From: Sinorhizobium terangae
Lineage (GTDB): Bacteria > Pseudomonadota > Alphaproteobacteria > Rhizobiales > Rhizobiaceae
Assembly (NCBI RefSeq): GCF_009601505.1
Contig: NZ_WITC01000057.1
Span: 248,001 to 312,000, forward strand
DNA length: 64,000 nucleotides
Direction of reading: 5' to 3'
The position numbers and the translations under genes are program-made. The notes beneath the pieces were generated by a model, which worked only from the letters and a program-made list of their open reading frames with translations, did no database searches and was not told the DNA's origin. Below are positions 1 to 8,235 of this stretch, in pieces (position 1 is the stretch's first letter; each line of letters begins with the position of its first letter).

Positions 1-83
1 ACGATTAGATGAGACGATGCGATTCCGTGATGAATGATGGCGAAGTTCTGCGGGGCCGAAGGGCCGGGAATCCCGAGAGAGTT

Positions 84-269
84 TCAGTGCTGAGGAGCGG
101 GGGAGGCCTGGTCCAGAAGGATGCGGTCGAAGGGGTCGATTACGATCTGGAAAGACGGACCAACGTCTGTCTGGCGACCATCGATCAGAACGCCCAGTGC
201 GTTGCGCGCCGGCATCGCACCCCCGCGCCGAACGACAAAGCACGCGGCACACTTCAAACTGCAGACCAT
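84..269 (-). CDS. Small hypothetical ORF downstream of the Rrf2 gene
   Basis: A 61-codon frame begins 29 bases after the Rrf2 regulator gene, on the same strand. I do not recognise the product. It contains two cysteines in a C-x2-C arrangement near the N-terminus and no membrane segment. An internal ATG at about 215 would give a 43-residue product. No good ribosome binding site precedes either start, so it may be a gene remnant or chance ORF. The rest of positions 1-298 holds nothing I can assign. Confidence 0.22.
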   Translation of the reverse strand: MVCSLKCAACFVVRRGGAMPARNALGVLIDGRQTDVGPSFQIVIDPFDRILLDQASPAPQH

Positions 270-298
270 CAGTCCGGTTGTTTACGAAGGGTAAGACC

Positions 299-769
299 TC
301 AACCGGCTTCGCTGCGAAGCGCGGCCACGGTCTCTTTCTTCTCGCCCTCTTCCTTCTCGCCGGCGGCGAACTGTTCGAGCGTCATGTTGTCGAGAATTCC
401 TGCCATGGCATCGCGCACGACCACCATCGAGCGCCGCACGTGACAGTTTTCCGGATCACGACAGTCGTCGCAGGCTTCGAAGGCCGTGCGGCTGGCGCAG
501 CGGATCGGCGCGAGCGGGCCGTCGAGGGTGCGGATCACCTGGCCGACGCGGATTTCTGTTGCCGGACGCGCCAGCGAATAACCGCCGCCCGGGCCCTTCT
601 TGGAGCGAAGGAACCCGGCGTTCCTAAGTTCCAGCATGATCGTGTCGAGGAATTTCTTCGGCAAATTGTTTCGGACGGCGATGTCGGTGATAAAGGCCGT
701 CTCGCCCGGCTGAAGCTGGGCAAGGTCAACCATTGCCTTCAGACCGTATTTTCCTTTTTTCGTGAGCAT
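299..769 (-). CDS. Rrf2-family transcriptional regulator
   Basis: This 156-residue protein opens with the Rrf2 winged-helix signature (LTKKGKYGLKAMVDLA) and a wing ending in KKGPGGGYSLARP. After the DNA-binding domain comes a cysteine-rich loop with four Cys (IRC, EAC, DDC, ENC), the place where IscR, NsrR and RirA bind an Fe-S cluster, so a redox, iron or NO sensor is plausible. It does not match RirA or NsrR well, so the signal is unknown. The start at 769 is chosen because family members begin with this MLTKKGKYG-like sequence. A further in-frame ATG at 805 lies inside an intergenic repeat and is less likely. The acidic C-terminal tail is atypical. Confidence 0.85.
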   Translation of the reverse strand: MLTKKGKYGLKAMVDLAQLQPGETAFITDIAVRNNLPKKFLDTIMLELRNAGFLRSKKGPGGGYSLARPATEIRVGQVIRTLDGPLAPIRCASRTAFEACDDCRDPENCHVRRSMVVVRDAMAGILDNMTLEQFAAGEKEEGEKKETVAALRSEAG

Positions 770-796
770 GAGGCATCGCTTTCGAGAAGGAATTTT

Positions 797-895
797 GCAC
801 CGCATGTTCCCTTAAATCGTAGCCGGTTTAAGGGCGAAAACTTGCGGCAATTCAACGTACTACGACGTCCTTTCGCGTCAGACAGACGCGCCGCG
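797..895. repeat. Intergenic mosaic repeat, family A, copy 1
   Basis: A palindrome (CCCTTAAATCG...CGGTTTAAGGG) is followed by an arm containing CAATTCAACGTACTACGACG and a second imperfect stem with CGCGTC...GACGCG. The same architecture recurs at 949-1053 and 46910-47007. It resembles the short intergenic elements scattered through Sinorhizobium and Rhizobium genomes. It lies immediately upstream of the Rrf2 gene, so it may be in its leader. This copy is the most diverged of the three. Confidence 0.7.
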
Positions 896-948
896 CGGGG
901 GGTAGCGCCCAACACGCCGCGCATCGTGACGGCCCAGACGTTCCCTTT

Positions 949-1053
949 CTGCATGTTGCCTTTAATCGTAGCCGATTAAAGGACAAAAACATGCAGCAAT
1001 TCAAAGTGCTACAGCGACCTTAGCGCGTCTGATAAGACGCGCGACGCTGTAGG
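949..1053. repeat. Intergenic mosaic repeat, family A, copy 2
   Basis: This is a second copy in the same orientation about 150 bases from copy 1, with the palindrome CCTTTAATCG...CGATTAAAGG, then CAGCAATTCAAAGTGCTACA and a terminal stem GCGTCTgataAGACGC. Positions 1054-1245 beyond it hold an AT-rich patch near 1063-1080 and no gene that I can support. Confidence 0.75.
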
Positions 1054-1245
1054 CATCTTAGATATATATTATATAGATCAAGCCCATTCCGGCGGCAAGA
1101 ATTCAAATCAGTTTGCAGATAGATTTACTATGAAGCTGACCGTCGAGCGTGTTGCAGAAACGGGCATTGCGGTTGCCGGACTGCTTTCGTACCGCCGATG
1201 ACATCCCCGGCGACAATCGCTCCCGTCCCAGCGGCAAACCGGGTC

Positions 1246-1267
1246 GATCGCTGCGGCGGCAGCGATC
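1246..1267 (-). terminator. Hairpin downstream of the ABC importer genes
   Basis: GATCGCTGC and GCAGCGATC form a perfect nine-base-pair stem with a four-base loop, 34 bases past the stop codon of the ATPase gene. There is no T-run after it on the minus strand, so it may be a weak terminator or an mRNA-stabilising hairpin rather than a classical intrinsic terminator. Confidence 0.4.
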
Positions 1268-1301
1268 CTCGGACGGACAGCATTTAGGTCTCGGCCGACT
1301 G

Positions 1302-2066
1302 TCAGGCGGCCTGGATGGAATCGTCGACGATGACGACCGGGCGGCCCATGGAGCAGGCCTCGACGCGGGCTTCGACGCGATAGACGGATTTCAGCATCGC
1401 GGCCGTGATCACGTCCGGCGTCGCGCCGCTGGCGATCACCGATCCGTTGCTGATCACGATGGTGTCGTCGCAATAGCGCAGCGCGTGGTTGAGGTCGTGA
1501 AGCGCGATCAGCACCGCCATCCCGGATTGCGCCGACAACCGCTTCATGAAGCCGAGCACCTCGATCTGGCGGAAGAGATCGAGCGCGGATGTCGGCTCGT
1601 CCATCAGCAAGACTTCGGGCTTGCGCACCAGCGCCTGCGCGATCGAGACGAGCTGGCGCTGACCGCCGGAAAGTTCGCCAAGACCGCGGAATGCCAGGTC
1701 ATCGATCCTGAGTGCGGCGAGCACACGATCGATTTCGGCAAGCTCGCCGTCCTTGACCTTCCAGCCGGAGGATCCCTGCTTCGCTGAAAGCAGGACCGAC
1801 TCGTAAACGGTCAGCACTGCATTCGCCCCGGTGTCCTGCGGCATATAACAGATCGCCTCCGGCCCCTTCGCCGTATCGGAGAGGTGAACGAGGCCGGGGC
1901 CGCCAGCGAGCCCGGCAATGCGCTTGAAGAGCGTCGATTTGCCGGCGGCATTCGGACCGATCACGGCAGTCAGGCCACCACCCCGCAGCATGCCCGTATT
2001 GACGTCGGACAGGACCACGCGCCGACCGTATGTCGCGCCAAGCTTTTCCAGCGTCAGGGCTACCAT
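1302..2066 (-). CDS. ABC importer ATP-binding protein (iron/siderophore/cobalamin type)
   Basis: This 254-residue ATPase energises import of a metal chelate from the periplasm. It shows Walker A (GPNAAGKST, about residues 38-46), the Q-loop (YMPQDTG), the ABC signature LSGGQRQ, Walker B (VLLMDEPTSALD) and the H-loop (ALHDLNHA), all in FecE/FhuC-like order. The start at 2066 lies inside the last codons of the permease gene (7-base overlap), which indicates translational coupling. It is the third protein of a permease/ATPase/binding-protein set with an iron-type operator upstream. The substrate cannot be read from the sequence. Confidence 0.93.
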   Translation of the reverse strand: MVALTLEKLGATYGRRVVLSDVNTGMLRGGGLTAVIGPNAAGKSTLFKRIAGLAGGPGLVHLSDTAKGPEAICYMPQDTGANAVLTVYESVLLSAKQGSSGWKVKDGELAEIDRVLAALRIDDLAFRGLGELSGGQRQLVSIAQALVRKPEVLLMDEPTSALDLFRQIEVLGFMKRLSAQSGMAVLIALHDLNHALRYCDDTIVISNGSVIASGATPDVITAAMLKSVYRVEARVEACSMGRPVVIVDDSIQAA

Positions 2067-3130
2067 GAGCGTCTCCTGTTGGTGAAAATCAGGACGAAGA
2101 AGAAGGGAACGCCGACGAGCGCCGTGATGATGCCGATCGGCAGCACCGCGCCGGGGATCAGCATCTTGCTGACGACGGACGTCACCGAGAGCAGGAGCGC
2201 ACCGCAAAGAACGGACGCCGGCAGGAAGAAGCGCTGATCCTCGCCGACCAGCATGCGGGCGATATGCGGCCCAACGAGACCGACGAAACCGATGGTGCCG
2301 ACGAAGGAGACGGGGATTGCCGCAAGCAGGCTGACCGTCAGCATGGTTTCGAGCCGCAGGCGGCGGACATCGATGCCGAAGCTCGCCGCCTTGTCGTCGC
2401 CAAGTCTCAGCGCCGTCAGCGCCCAGGCATGGCGCGCAAAGAGCGGCACGGCGACGAGGAGCACTGCGCCAGTGATCCAGACCTTCGGCCAGGTCGCCTT
2501 GGTGAGGCTTCCCATGGTCCAGAACACGACAGCGGCAAGCGCCTGCTCCGACGCCAGATACTCAAGCAGCGACAAAGCCGCATTGAAGGTGAAGACGAGG
2601 GCGATGCCGAGGAGTACGATCGTCTCCACTGTCACGCCGCGCATGGTCGAGGCGAAGTGGATGAAGAGTGCCGCCACCATCGCCATTAGGAAGGCGTTGA
2701 TCGGCACCATGTAGTGAACGGCGACTGGAAAGATCGCCACGCCGGCGACGAGGCCGAGCGCTGCGCCGAAGCCGGCGGCGGCGGAAATGCCGAGCGTGAA
2801 AGGGCTCGCCAGCGGGTTGGCAAGGATCGTCTGCATTTGCGCACCCGCCACCGAGAGCGACGCGCCGACGGTGACCGCCATCAGCGCGATCGGCATGCGG
2901 ATGTCCCAGATCACCACGCGAAGCTGGTCGCCGACCGTCTCCGGCCGGAACAGGGCCGCGAGCACATCGGCGAGCGGATAGTTCGCCGGCCCGAGCGCCA
3001 TGTCGACCGCGACCGACACGAAGAGCGCCGTGACGAGAGAAGAGATCAAGAGCAACCGACGCAGGACGAGGGCGCGGTAACGCCCGCGCCCCTCGACAGC
3101 GGAGAATTCTCCCACAGCCGCAACCATCAT
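2060..3130 (-). CDS. FecCD-family ABC importer permease
   Basis: This 356-residue, strongly hydrophobic protein has about ten predicted transmembrane segments. It carries the FecCD/BtuC landmarks: QTILANPLASPFTLGISAAA near residue 110, and a C-terminal GFVGLVGPHIARMLVG segment that contacts the ATPase. It forms the inner-membrane channel (probably a homodimer) for the neighbouring ATPase and binding proteins. Its ATG overlaps the stop codon of the preceding binding-protein gene (ATGA), so the genes are one operon. A second ATG follows immediately at 3127. Confidence 0.93.
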   Translation of the reverse strand: MMVAAVGEFSAVEGRGRYRALVLRRLLLISSLVTALFVSVAVDMALGPANYPLADVLAALFRPETVGDQLRVVIWDIRMPIALMAVTVGASLSVAGAQMQTILANPLASPFTLGISAAAGFGAALGLVAGVAIFPVAVHYMVPINAFLMAMVAALFIHFASTMRGVTVETIVLLGIALVFTFNAALSLLEYLASEQALAAVVFWTMGSLTKATWPKVWITGAVLLVAVPLFARHAWALTALRLGDDKAASFGIDVRRLRLETMLTVSLLAAIPVSFVGTIGFVGLVGPHIARMLVGEDQRFFLPASVLCGALLLSVTSVVSKMLIPGAVLPIGIITALVGVPFFFVLIFTNRRRSW

Positions 3131-4266
3131 TCACCCCCTTGCCGAAGCGAAACGAAATAGCCGGGCCGGTAGGCGATCGGCAGGAATGTTTCGTGAAACT
3201 CGCGGAAGGTGCGGTCCGGATCGATGTCGGCGAAAAGCTCCGGGTGGAACCACTTGGCAAATTGCTGGATCGGCACGAACTCATAGGGTGCGCCGTAGAA
3301 CTGGTGCCAAACGGCGTGCACCCTGCCCTCTTTCACCGCCTTGAGCGTCGTGAAGCCCGGCCGCTGCATCAGAGCCGCCAGCCTTTCCCGGGCCGCCGCC
3401 GGTTCGGCGCCGCGGCCGACATTGACGAACTGGTTGATGTCGGACTCGGCCGCCCAGTTGCTGCCGGTGACAATCACATGCTCCGGATCGGCGACGACGA
3501 GTTGTTCGGGGTTGAGATCGACGAAGTTTGTTGTGGTCACATCCGAGCCGATATTGTGGCCGCCCGCCTTTTCCACCATCTCGCCGAAATTGGCAGGCCC
3601 AAACGTCCTGCAGCAGGCGGTTTCGCCGGTGATGCCGGGCGAACGTTCGATGAAGACCTTCGGGCGCTTGATCGCGCCGGCTGCCGCCAGACGGTCGGTC
3701 ACCAGCGCGATCTGGGCCCCACGCCACGCGATGAATTCCTTCGCGCGTTCCTTCGCGCCAAAAAGCGCGCCGAGGATTTCGACGGATTTCACGCTGTTCT
3801 TCGCCGGGTCGACGCGGAAGTCGAGAAAGACGACGGCGATACCGGCGGCGGCCGCCTTTTCGATGAAGCCGGATTCCTCGACCGCCTGCTGTGCTTCAAG
3901 GTTCAGCGTCAGCACGTCCGGCTTCAGGGCGATTGCCGCTTCGAGGCTGAAGTCGCCGCTCGGTATATAGCCGAACAGCGGCAGGTCCGCGATCGCCGGA
4001 AAGCGCTCGCGATAGGCAGCGTAGGAATCCGGATCCTTCTTGATCAGGTCATCGCGCCACCCGACGATCGTGTCGAAGACATGCTCGCCCCTCAGCGCCG
4101 CTGCCACGTGGATCTGCCGCGCCTCGCCGAGCAGCACCCGCTTGGCCGGGAGTTCGAGCTCGATCCGGCGGCCGGTGACATCGGTGATTTCCGCGGCCAT
4201 CGCAGGTGCAGCGATGAACACGGCTAGGGCGGCCAGCGCCGGGAGAAGTTTCTTGAAGAGCGACAT
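3127..4266 (-). CDS. Periplasmic metal-chelate binding protein 1
   Basis: This 379-residue protein has a Sec signal peptide (MSLFKKLLP...APAMAAE) and a TroA/FepB-type binding-protein fold. It delivers substrate to the FecCD permease encoded next. The start at 4266 has GAGGG eight bases upstream. It is a clear paralogue of the next upstream gene: both share GWRDDL-K-DP-SYAAY, an adjacent-cysteine motif (ETACCRTFG here) and the ending FHPELF...GYFVSL. The paired cysteines at the same position in both proteins are unusual and could bind ligand or form a disulfide. Substrate unknown. Confidence 0.88.
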   Translation of the reverse strand: MSLFKKLLPALAALAVFIAAPAMAAEITDVTGRRIELELPAKRVLLGEARQIHVAAALRGEHVFDTIVGWRDDLIKKDPDSYAAYRERFPAIADLPLFGYIPSGDFSLEAAIALKPDVLTLNLEAQQAVEESGFIEKAAAAGIAVVFLDFRVDPAKNSVKSVEILGALFGAKERAKEFIAWRGAQIALVTDRLAAAGAIKRPKVFIERSPGITGETACCRTFGPANFGEMVEKAGGHNIGSDVTTTNFVDLNPEQLVVADPEHVIVTGSNWAAESDINQFVNVGRGAEPAAARERLAALMQRPGFTTLKAVKEGRVHAVWHQFYGAPYEFVPIQQFAKWFHPELFADIDPDRTFREFHETFLPIAYRPGYFVSLRQGGE

Positions 4267-4321
4267 ATGCAACCCTCGTGACAGGCGCGCCGGAGGCCCC
4301 TTCCCTCCGGCGCCCGATCCT

Positions 4322-5455
4322 TTATTGACCGACATTCAGCGAGACGAAGTAGCCACCCTTGTAAGGCAGCGGCAGGAAGCGCTCGTGCAGTTCCTTGAAC
4401 GTCGCCTCGGGATCAAGATCCTTGAAAAGGTCCGGGTGCAGCCATTTGGCGATCTGCTGGACGGCGACGAACTGATAGGGGTTGTTGTAGAACTGGTGCC
4501 AGATGGCATGGACGTTGCTGTCCTTGACGGCTGTCACGCCGGTGAAGGCCGCACGCTTGGTGAGATTCTCAAGCTTCCGGCGTGCTTCCGTCTCGTCGGC
4601 GCCATAGCCGACACCGACCCAGGCGCCACCCGGCACGTAACCCTGCCAGTTGCCACCGGTGATGATGATCTGATCCGGGTTGGCGGCGATGATCTGCTCC
4701 GGATTGACCGTGCCGAACGTGCCCGGGATGATGTCCTTCGCCATGTTCACGCCGCCGGCGAGTTCGACCATCTTGCCGAAATTCTCATTGCCAAAGGACA
4801 TGCAGCAATCGTCGGAATAACCGCCTGCGCGTTCAACGAAGACGAGCGGCTTTTTCGCGTCAGCCTTGGCGAGCACGTCGGTCACCCTGGCGATGTTGTC
4901 GGCGCGGAACTTGATGAACTCCTCGGCCTTTTCCTCTTTGCCGATGAGCTTGCCCATAATGCGCATGCTCGGCTCGGTGTTTTCCATCGGCTTCTCGCGG
5001 AAATCGACGTAGACGAGCGGAATGCCGACCTTGCCGAGCTTTTCGATGTACCCGGCCTCCTCCGTCGCTGTCTTGGCGTCGACATTCATGAGCACGACGT
5101 CCGGCTTCAGAGCCACGGCCTGTTCTATGTCGAAGGTTCCGTCCTTCATGCCGCCGAAAGCCGGCAGCTTGGCGATGTCGGGGTATTTTGCGAGGTAGGC
5201 GGCATAGCTTTCCGGGTCGGCCTTTGACAGGTCGTCGCGCCACCCAACGACGCGCTTGAACGGCTCTTCCCGGTCGAGCGCGGCGAGGAAATAGATCTGG
5301 CGCCCCTCGCCGAGGATCACGTGCTTGACCGGCACCTCGACCTCGACGTCCCGACCGGTGACGTCCCTGATCTTGACCGTTTCGGCTAAAGCCGGGGCCG
5401 TAAAAAGGACGCACGAAACCATGGCGGCGGTGGCCACCCTGTTGAAAAGCCTCAT
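4322..5455 (-). CDS. Periplasmic metal-chelate binding protein 2
   Basis: This 377-residue paralogue of the preceding binding protein has its own signal peptide (MRLFNRVATAAM...APALAE) and the same adjacent-cysteine motif (SDDCCMSFG). It is the first gene of the operon, 55 bases before the second binding protein, and lies directly behind the TGA-N9-TCA iron-type operator. Two binding proteins with one permease suggest two related ligands, or two steps in handling one ligand. No outer-membrane TonB receptor gene lies in the window. Confidence 0.88.
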   Translation of the reverse strand: MRLFNRVATAAMVSCVLFTAPALAETVKIRDVTGRDVEVEVPVKHVILGEGRQIYFLAALDREEPFKRVVGWRDDLSKADPESYAAYLAKYPDIAKLPAFGGMKDGTFDIEQAVALKPDVVLMNVDAKTATEEAGYIEKLGKVGIPLVYVDFREKPMENTEPSMRIMGKLIGKEEKAEEFIKFRADNIARVTDVLAKADAKKPLVFVERAGGYSDDCCMSFGNENFGKMVELAGGVNMAKDIIPGTFGTVNPEQIIAANPDQIIITGGNWQGYVPGGAWVGVGYGADETEARRKLENLTKRAAFTGVTAVKDSNVHAIWHQFYNNPYQFVAVQQIAKWLHPDLFKDLDPEATFKELHERFLPLPYKGGYFVSLNVGQ

Positions 5456-5498
5456 CGTTCTTCGCTCCGCTAAAAAATTGTGGCGATCTAATATTTCA

Positions 5499-5513
5499 TG
5501 ACTTTATCAGTCA
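5499..5513. promoter_or_regulatory. Putative RirA iron-responsive operator (IRO motif, TGA-N9-TCA)
   Basis: TGACTTTATCAGTCA matches the TGA-N9-TCA core of the rhizobial iron-responsive operator bound by RirA. It sits in the 106-base gap between the divergent binding-protein gene (starts 5455) and the methyltransferase gene (starts 5562), within an AT-rich promoter-like stretch. It could repress either or both under iron sufficiency. The motif is short, so chance occurrence is possible, but the position and neighbouring function support it. Confidence 0.65.
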
Positions 5514-5561
5514 ACATTTATCTTTTAGAACGCTTCCAAACCTGCGATTTAGGGGATCGGG

Positions 5562-6371
5562 ATGAGCGACGTGGCAGAGCGGCGGAACTATAATCTTCGC
5601 GACGAAATCAAGGCCTACTGGTCGGAACGTGCGGCAACCTTCGACCTTTCTCCCGGGCACGAAATTTTCTCCGAGGAAGAGCGCGCGGCGTGGCACCGGC
5701 TGATCCGGCACCATCTCGGAGAGGGCGAAGGCCGCATGGCGCTGGATCTCGCAAGTGGCACGGGCGTTGTCTCGCACCTGCTTGATGATCTCGGCTTCCA
5801 GGTGACCGGCCTCGACTGGGCCGAGCCCATGCTCGAGCAGGCGCGCAACAAGGCGCGCGAGCGCCGGCGCAAGATTTCGTTTCGCATGGGCGATGCCGAA
5901 AACACGATGGAGCCGGACGAGCACTACGACGCGGTGGTCAACCGGCATCTGGTCTGGACGCTGGTCGACCCGGCCGCGGCCTTTGCGGAGTGGCTGCGCG
6001 TCCTGAAACCGGGCGGCACGCTGCTTGTCGTCGACGGTGACTTCGTCAACACGAATGCACTGGAGCGGCTTTTCTCAAAGCTCAGCGCCTGGGGCCAGCG
6101 CGCCGGGCTTCTGAGGGCTGACACGCCATCCGGTTCGCGCGAGATGATGGAGACCCACAGGAGCATCCTCTCCCGCGTCCACTTCTCGCAAGGCGCGCGA
6201 GCCGAGGAGGTGGCCGAACTCCTGCGCAAGGTCGGATTCGTCGACGTCGAGATCGATACCGATCTCAGCGAAATCCATCGGACGCAGGCGAGAAACTGGA
6301 ATTTTTTCAAGGCGCTCGCACGCAAGAGCCAGCACCGCTACGCAATCCGGGCAACCAAGCCGTCAAGTTGA
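5562..6371 (+). CDS. SAM-dependent methyltransferase
   Basis: This 269-residue class I methyltransferase has motif I MALDLASGTGVVSHLL near residue 64, an acidic residue ending strand 2 (VTGLDWAEPML), the motif GDAENTM, and motif IV/post-I FxxWLRVLKPGGTLLVVDGD. The UbiE/type-11 fold is clear, but the methyl acceptor is unknown. It is transcribed divergently from the iron-type ABC importer and shares its putative iron operator, which suggests a role in metallophore or iron metabolism. It converges on nnrR with a nine-base overlap of the coding ends. Confidence 0.85.
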   Translation: MSDVAERRNYNLRDEIKAYWSERAATFDLSPGHEIFSEEERAAWHRLIRHHLGEGEGRMALDLASGTGVVSHLLDDLGFQVTGLDWAEPMLEQARNKARERRRKISFRMGDAENTMEPDEHYDAVVNRHLVWTLVDPAAAFAEWLRVLKPGGTLLVVDGDFVNTNALERLFSKLSAWGQRAGLLRADTPSGSREMMETHRSILSRVHFSQGARAEEVAELLRKVGFVDVEIDTDLSEIHRTQARNWNFFKALARKSQHRYAIRATKPSS

Positions 6372-7130
6372 AGGGTGCTCTTTCGGAGTGTTCCGCCCCC
6401 GATTTGCGTGAAACTGTCTTTCTTCAGCCTGCTCGGCCAAACGCTTGAGGCCGGGGATGTCACACAGGACGAGCTTCTGCCGACCGCCCTGGACAAGCCC
6501 CCGTCCTTCCCAGGCACTTAAAATCCGCGAAACGGTATGCAGCGTGGTGCCGGTCATTTCGGCGATATCCTGCCGTGAAATCGGGAAATCGATGCGCACC
6601 CCGCTCTCCTCCCGTCGGCCGGCCTTGTCGGCAAGCCGCAGCACCGCATGCGCAACCCGCCGTTCGACTTCCTCGGTCGACATTTCCCGGATTCGGGTAT
6701 GCGCCTCATCCAGCCGTTGGCCGATCGTATGCATGGCGTTTACGGCGAGGTGCGGGTTCATCTCGACAAAGACGTTCCAGAGTTCCGTCGGCCAGGCAAG
6801 CACTAGACTTTCGGTCGCCGACGTCGCGGTTCCGGGATAATCGTTGCGCTGAAGGGCGCGAGCAAAACCGAAGAGATCGCCGGGATTGACGACGCGAACG
6901 ATGATCTGTTGGCCGTCCCGCGTGACCTGGGTCACCTTCAGGCGTCCATGCAGCAGCAGGTAGAAGAAATCCGCCGTACCCCCCTGCTCGAACACCGCCT
7001 CGTTCTGCGGAACGCGCCGGACGGTCGCGTGGGCCAGCAACTGATCGAGCTCCTGGTCGCTCATCTTCTGAAACAATGGGAGTGATTTTACGAGTGTTCG
7101 GTCGAGCGCGGCCACGTCGTTCCTTGTCAT
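6363..7130 (-). CDS. nnrR: Crp/Fnr-family regulator NnrR (denitrification/NO response)
   Basis: This 255-residue protein has an N-terminal cyclic-nucleotide-like beta-barrel (about 25-140), a dimerisation helix and a C-terminal helix-turn-helix with recognition segment EMTGTTLHTVSRILSAWE. It has no N-terminal cysteine cluster, so it is not an O2-sensing FnrN. This matches NnrR/Dnr, which activates nir and nor genes in response to NO, probably through heme. It sits next to nirV-nirK, as in S. meliloti, and the island carries several TTG-N8-CAA sites it could bind. The start at 7130 is preceded by a GGAAC. An upstream in-frame start at 7169 has no better support. No such box is seen upstream of nnrR itself. 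Confidence 0.88.
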   Translation of the reverse strand: MTRNDVAALDRTLVKSLPLFQKMSDQELDQLLAHATVRRVPQNEAVFEQGGTADFFYLLLHGRLKVTQVTRDGQQIIVRVVNPGDLFGFARALQRNDYPGTATSATESLVLAWPTELWNVFVEMNPHLAVNAMHTIGQRLDEAHTRIREMSTEEVERRVAHAVLRLADKAGRREESGVRIDFPISRQDIAEMTGTTLHTVSRILSAWEGRGLVQGGRQKLVLCDIPGLKRLAEQAEERQFHANRGRNTPKEHPST

Positions 7131-7238
7131 CTGCCGTTCCGAGATGGCGGCTGCTATATCATACAGCACCTGAGCAACAAAGGACTGCCCGTCGTCCGCG
7201 CGGGCCTCAACGGCCGGCCCGGGACGGCATGTGCGCTG

Positions 7239-8153
7239 TCATACCGCACCCTCGCGACGACGTTCGAAGGCATAGAGCAACCGGGCATACCAGCGATCGT
7301 CGCGCACCAGGCGGAAGCCGAGATTGTCCGGCGGAACGCCGACGGCACAACCGCCGCTCTTCGGCTCGCGCACAAAGAAGCTCATCGACGCGCGGTGCTT
7401 GCCGTCGACGACATAGATGCCGCAGGCGGGCTGTTCCTTCAGCACCTCGCCGTGCTCGCCGATCGTCACACGGCGATGGCAGGTCCTGGTCCATTCCCAG
7501 ACATTGCCGCCGACATCCGCCACGCCGTATTCGTTCTCGCCGAACGTGCCGCGCGGCTGGGGCCGCGGATCGGGCGACTTCTCGCGGCTCGCCTCACGCT
7601 CATAGTCGGCGAGCCAGCGGAGCGCCGGATTGCCGCTTTCGGCATCTATCCCCAACGCATCGTCGGGAAATTTGCTGCCGGCGGCGAAGGCCCATTGCTC
7701 GTCGGTCGGAAGCCGCCAGACCTGTCCCGTCTGTGCCGTAAGCCACTTGGCGTAGTTTTCTGCATCGCTGTAGTTTACGCCCGTGACAGGGACGTCCTTA
7801 CCGCCATTTGCGGCCTCCGACGCCTCGCAGGCGCCATCCTCGACACAACGGCGATATTCACCGTGGCTCACCTGGTACTTGGTGATCGCGAAGGGTGCCC
7901 TGAGCGCGGCATCGACCAGAGGCGCGTCGACGGCCAATCCGCGTTTCAGGAAGTGCCCCTCGGCGCGATAGCGCATCTGCCTTGGCCCGATGACGACGGT
8001 CTCCGGCCCTTTGATCGCAAGGCCGGAGACCGGCCCCACCGGATCGAACAGGCCGAGTTTCGCCGACAGTGTGACGCCGAGCGCGACGAGCAGAGCCGCC
8101 GGTACAGTCAGCGAGAGGATCGACGGCGAGGTTTTCCGGTTCTTCTTGCTCAT
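7239..8153 (-). CDS. nirV: NirV, formylglycine-generating-enzyme-like protein linked to nitrite reductase
   Basis: This 304-residue protein has an N-terminal membrane anchor (about 10-32) and a sulfatase-modifying-factor (FGE) domain. Typical landmarks are the N-terminal PFAITKYQVSHGEYRRC, VPVTGVNYSDAENYAKWL, WRLPTDEQWAFAAGS, GVADVGGNVWEWT and the terminal GFRLVRDD. NirV is regularly co-transcribed with copper nitrite reductase and is thought to help its maturation or activity, but its reaction is not settled. It follows nirK by 82 bases on the same strand. Confidence 0.92.
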   Translation of the reverse strand: MSKKNRKTSPSILSLTVPAALLVALGVTLSAKLGLFDPVGPVSGLAIKGPETVVIGPRQMRYRAEGHFLKRGLAVDAPLVDAALRAPFAITKYQVSHGEYRRCVEDGACEASEAANGGKDVPVTGVNYSDAENYAKWLTAQTGQVWRLPTDEQWAFAAGSKFPDDALGIDAESGNPALRWLADYEREASREKSPDPRPQPRGTFGENEYGVADVGGNVWEWTRTCHRRVTIGEHGEVLKEQPACGIYVVDGKHRASMSFFVREPKSGGCAVGVPPDNLGFRLVRDDRWYARLLYAFERRREGAV

Positions 8154-8235
8154 GGCTTGGTTTCCGGATGGGACACTTGTCATAGCCGACGCGGGAGATC
8201 TGGCAGCCCCGCGGCGGCACTTCGTAAGTATCAGC

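Noticed and set aside
299..769. RirA or NsrR identity for the Rrf2 protein
   Set aside because: The N-terminal half and cysteine spacing differ from both as I recall them, so only the family is assigned.
6363..7130. O2-sensing FnrN instead of NnrR
   Set aside because: The N-terminal cysteine cluster needed for the [4Fe-4S] sensor is absent. Only one cysteine occurs, near the C-terminus.
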